Shown here one piece after another: positions 62,770 to 64,000 of a stretch of DNA of 64,000 nt (positions are counted from its first letter, which is position 1; the number at the start of each line of letters is the position of its first letter). Origin of the DNA: an uncultured Clostridium sp. (lineage in GTDB: Bacteria > Bacillota_I > Bacilli_A > RF39 > UBA660). Position numbers and translations under genes: made by a program. Location: positions 29,808 to 93,807 of the forward strand of contig CAMKPE010000004.1 of assembly GCA_946414595.1 (NCBI GenBank), given 5' to 3'. Under the pieces are notes generated by a model, which saw only the letters and a program-made list of their open reading frames with translations, was not told the origin of the DNA and ran no database searches.

Positions 62770-63960
62770 ATGTCTTATAAAGTGCTTAGATTAGATGATT
62801 TTGGAAGAGGAATTACGAAAGTAGATGACTCTATTTGTTTTGTTTCTAATGCTTTAGAAGATGAAGAAGTAGACATTGAAATATTAGAGAAAAAAAGTAA
62901 GTATATAGAAGCAAAAGCGTCTAATATTATTGTAAAAAGCAAAGATAGAAAAGAAACTGAATGCCCATATTATTCTTTATGTGGTGGATGTAATGTGATG
63001 CATATGTCATATAATCATCAATTAGAGTTTAAAAAGAAAAAGGTAGAAAGAATTCTATCTAAGTTTGCAAATATCAATAATGTAGTAACAGAAATAATAC
63101 CTACTAAAGAGTTTAATTATAGAAATAAAGTTGTATTAAAAGTAATTGATGGTAAGTTAGGATTTTTTAAAGATAAATCAAATGAAATAGTTCCAATAGA
63201 TAAATGTTTATTATGTAGTAATAAGATTAATGAAGTAATAGATAAATTAAAAGATATAGATCTATCTTTAGTTAATGAAGTCTTAATAAGAAGTAATTAT
63301 AAAGATGAAACTCTTGTTTCTTTAACTGGATTAGAGATAGATAATAATATTAAAGATAAGTTAGACTTTGTAAATAATATTGTTATTAATGATGAAGTTG
63401 TTAAAGGAAATAGTTATCTTATTGATAAGATAGGGGACTATTTATTTAAAGTATCTTATAACTCTTTCTTTCAAGTTAATTCTATTGGAGTAAATCTTTT
63501 ATATAATGAAGTACTTAAGAACATAGATAAAGTAGATACTATTCTTGATCTTTATTGTGGAGCAGGAACAATTGGAATGTATATAAGTAAGAATGCTAAA
63601 AAAGTCTATGGAGTAGAAATAAATAAGAATGCAGTTGATGATGCTAATTACAATAGAGAGCTAAACAATGTTACAAATATAGAGTTCTTATGTAGTGATG
63701 TTGGACTTATTAAAGATAAGTATAAAGATGTTGATTTAGTAGTTATTGATCCACCAAGAAGTGGTTTATCTAAAGATGCGATTAATAATGTTATAGATAT
63801 CAATTCAAAGAAGATAATATATGTTTCTTGTGATCCAGTTACACTTGCAAGAGATTTAAATATATTAAAAGATAAATATGTTATTAAGAACGTAAAAGTT
63901 GTAGACATGTTTCCTAATACTTATCATTGCGAATCAATCACGGTACTTGAAAGGAGATAA
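62770..63960 (+). CDS. 23S rRNA (uracil-5-)-methyltransferase, RlmD/RlmCD family
   Basis: The 396-residue protein has an N-terminal TRAM-like domain (DDFGRGITKVDD, residues ~8-55), iron-sulfur cysteines in CPYYSLCGGC plus one in DKCLLC, the SAM motif ILDLYCGAGTIGMYI, and the catalytic block VSCDPVTLARDL with its nucleophilic Cys, ending FPNTYHCESITVLER. This is the RumA/TrmA family; in Firmicutes such enzymes (RlmCD) make m5U747 and m5U1939 in 23S rRNA. It is shorter than the usual ~450 residues. The exact target uridine cannot be told from sequence. Confidence 0.92.
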   Translation: MSYKVLRLDDFGRGITKVDDSICFVSNALEDEEVDIEILEKKSKYIEAKASNIIVKSKDRKETECPYYSLCGGCNVMHMSYNHQLEFKKKKVERILSKFANINNVVTEIIPTKEFNYRNKVVLKVIDGKLGFFKDKSNEIVPIDKCLLCSNKINEVIDKLKDIDLSLVNEVLIRSNYKDETLVSLTGLEIDNNIKDKLDFVNNIVINDEVVKGNSYLIDKIGDYLFKVSYNSFFQVNSIGVNLLYNEVLKNIDKVDTILDLYCGAGTIGMYISKNAKKVYGVEINKNAVDDANYNRELNNVTNIEFLCSDVGLIKDKYKDVDLVVIDPPRSGLSKDAINNVIDINSKKIIYVSCDPVTLARDLNILKDKYVIKNVKVVDMFPNTYHCESITVLERR

Positions 63961-63965
63961 ATGTT

Positions 63966-64000
63966 ATGGCTTTTGATTATAAAAAAGAATATAAAGAATT
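63966..64000 (+). CDS. Start of a gene cut by the window edge, possibly GyrI-like
   Basis: Only 11 codons are visible (MAFDYKKEYKE). ATG 63966 follows GGAGAT at 63954-63959, which overlaps the methyltransferase stop; ATG 63961 in another frame is less well spaced. The words match the start of GyrI-like small-molecule-binding proteins as I remember them, but this is too short to be firm. Confidence 0.4.
   Translation, partial: MAFDYKKEYKE

Noticed and set aside
1..64000. Mollicute genetic code (UGA = Trp)
   Set aside because: UGA ends several genes (uppS, cmk, the response regulator), and tryptophans are encoded by UGG throughout.
1..64000. CRISPR arrays, insertion sequences, prophage
   Set aside because: No regularly spaced direct repeats, no transposase, integrase or phage structural gene is present on either strand.

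Overview
The window is about 64 kb of AT-rich, gene-dense bacterial chromosome. UGA is used as a stop (for example the ATGA overlaps uppS/cdsA and cmk/alaS), so the standard bacterial code applies. Gene content is Firmicute: two T-boxes, KhpA, RseP, DnaI, AddAB, mraZ-rsmH-ftsL-pbp, and a 6S-like RNA next to tcdA. The very short intergenic regions, a compact SMC, a ThrS without a TGS domain, and MraZ boxes of the AAAGTGG-N3 kind reported in Mollicutes suggest a streamlined, probably host-associated member of the Bacilli near the Mollicutes/RF39/Erysipelotrichia side. That placement is inference.

Layout. 1-3341: the 3' part of a huge cysteine-rich protein of unknown function. 3415-6268: rbfA, a putative 6S RNA, tcdA, an HExxH protein, rpsP and khpA. 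6336-14038: uppS-cdsA-rseP, smc, and an M13 peptidase. 14155-17496: ruvA-orf-ruvB-queA plus a zinc-ribbon membrane protein. 17569-24255: a GH10-like lipid-facing hydrolase and addB-addA. 24252-27015: a YqfQ-like small gene (minus strand), then pilC and a prepilin peptidase. 27070-34447: dnaI, two related proteins with a helical WXG/LXG-like head and an esterase tail flanking glmS, and T-box-controlled thrS. 34566-37854: two prepilins with the same head and unrelated passengers. 37990-41838: mraZ-rsmH-ftsL-ftsI. 41861-46905: def and a YjcZ-like microprotein (both minus), recD2, a 52-aa microprotein, an AI-2E-family transporter and an unknown. 46925-51328: alanine T-box, cmk, alaS, unknown. 51533-56112: a two-component system, a transglutaminase-like protein, tRNA-Met, and a WXG-like protein (minus). 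56285-59936: zinc-ribbon and small membrane proteins, then a Zn/Cd-type P-ATPase. 59989-64000: yvcK, gtrA, two membrane-anchored unknowns, an rRNA uracil methyltransferase and the first codons of one more gene.

How the genes work together. Most of the window is housekeeping: translation, cell division and envelope, DNA repair. The accessory content points outward. A type IV pilus-like machine (PilC, PilD, two modular prepilins) lies beside three proteins with type VII-like helical heads and no signal peptide, plus several single-span surface proteins. Neither the pilus ATPase nor EssC is in the window.

The best candidates for something undescribed are the pilin pair, in which a conserved head and promoter carry exchanged passengers (one a nine-unit 30-residue repeat array); the esterase pair around glmS; and a recurring promoter design in which an extended -10 is followed six to eight bases later by a 9-11 base leader beginning with GGTG. 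There is no CRISPR array, insertion sequence, prophage or rRNA gene.
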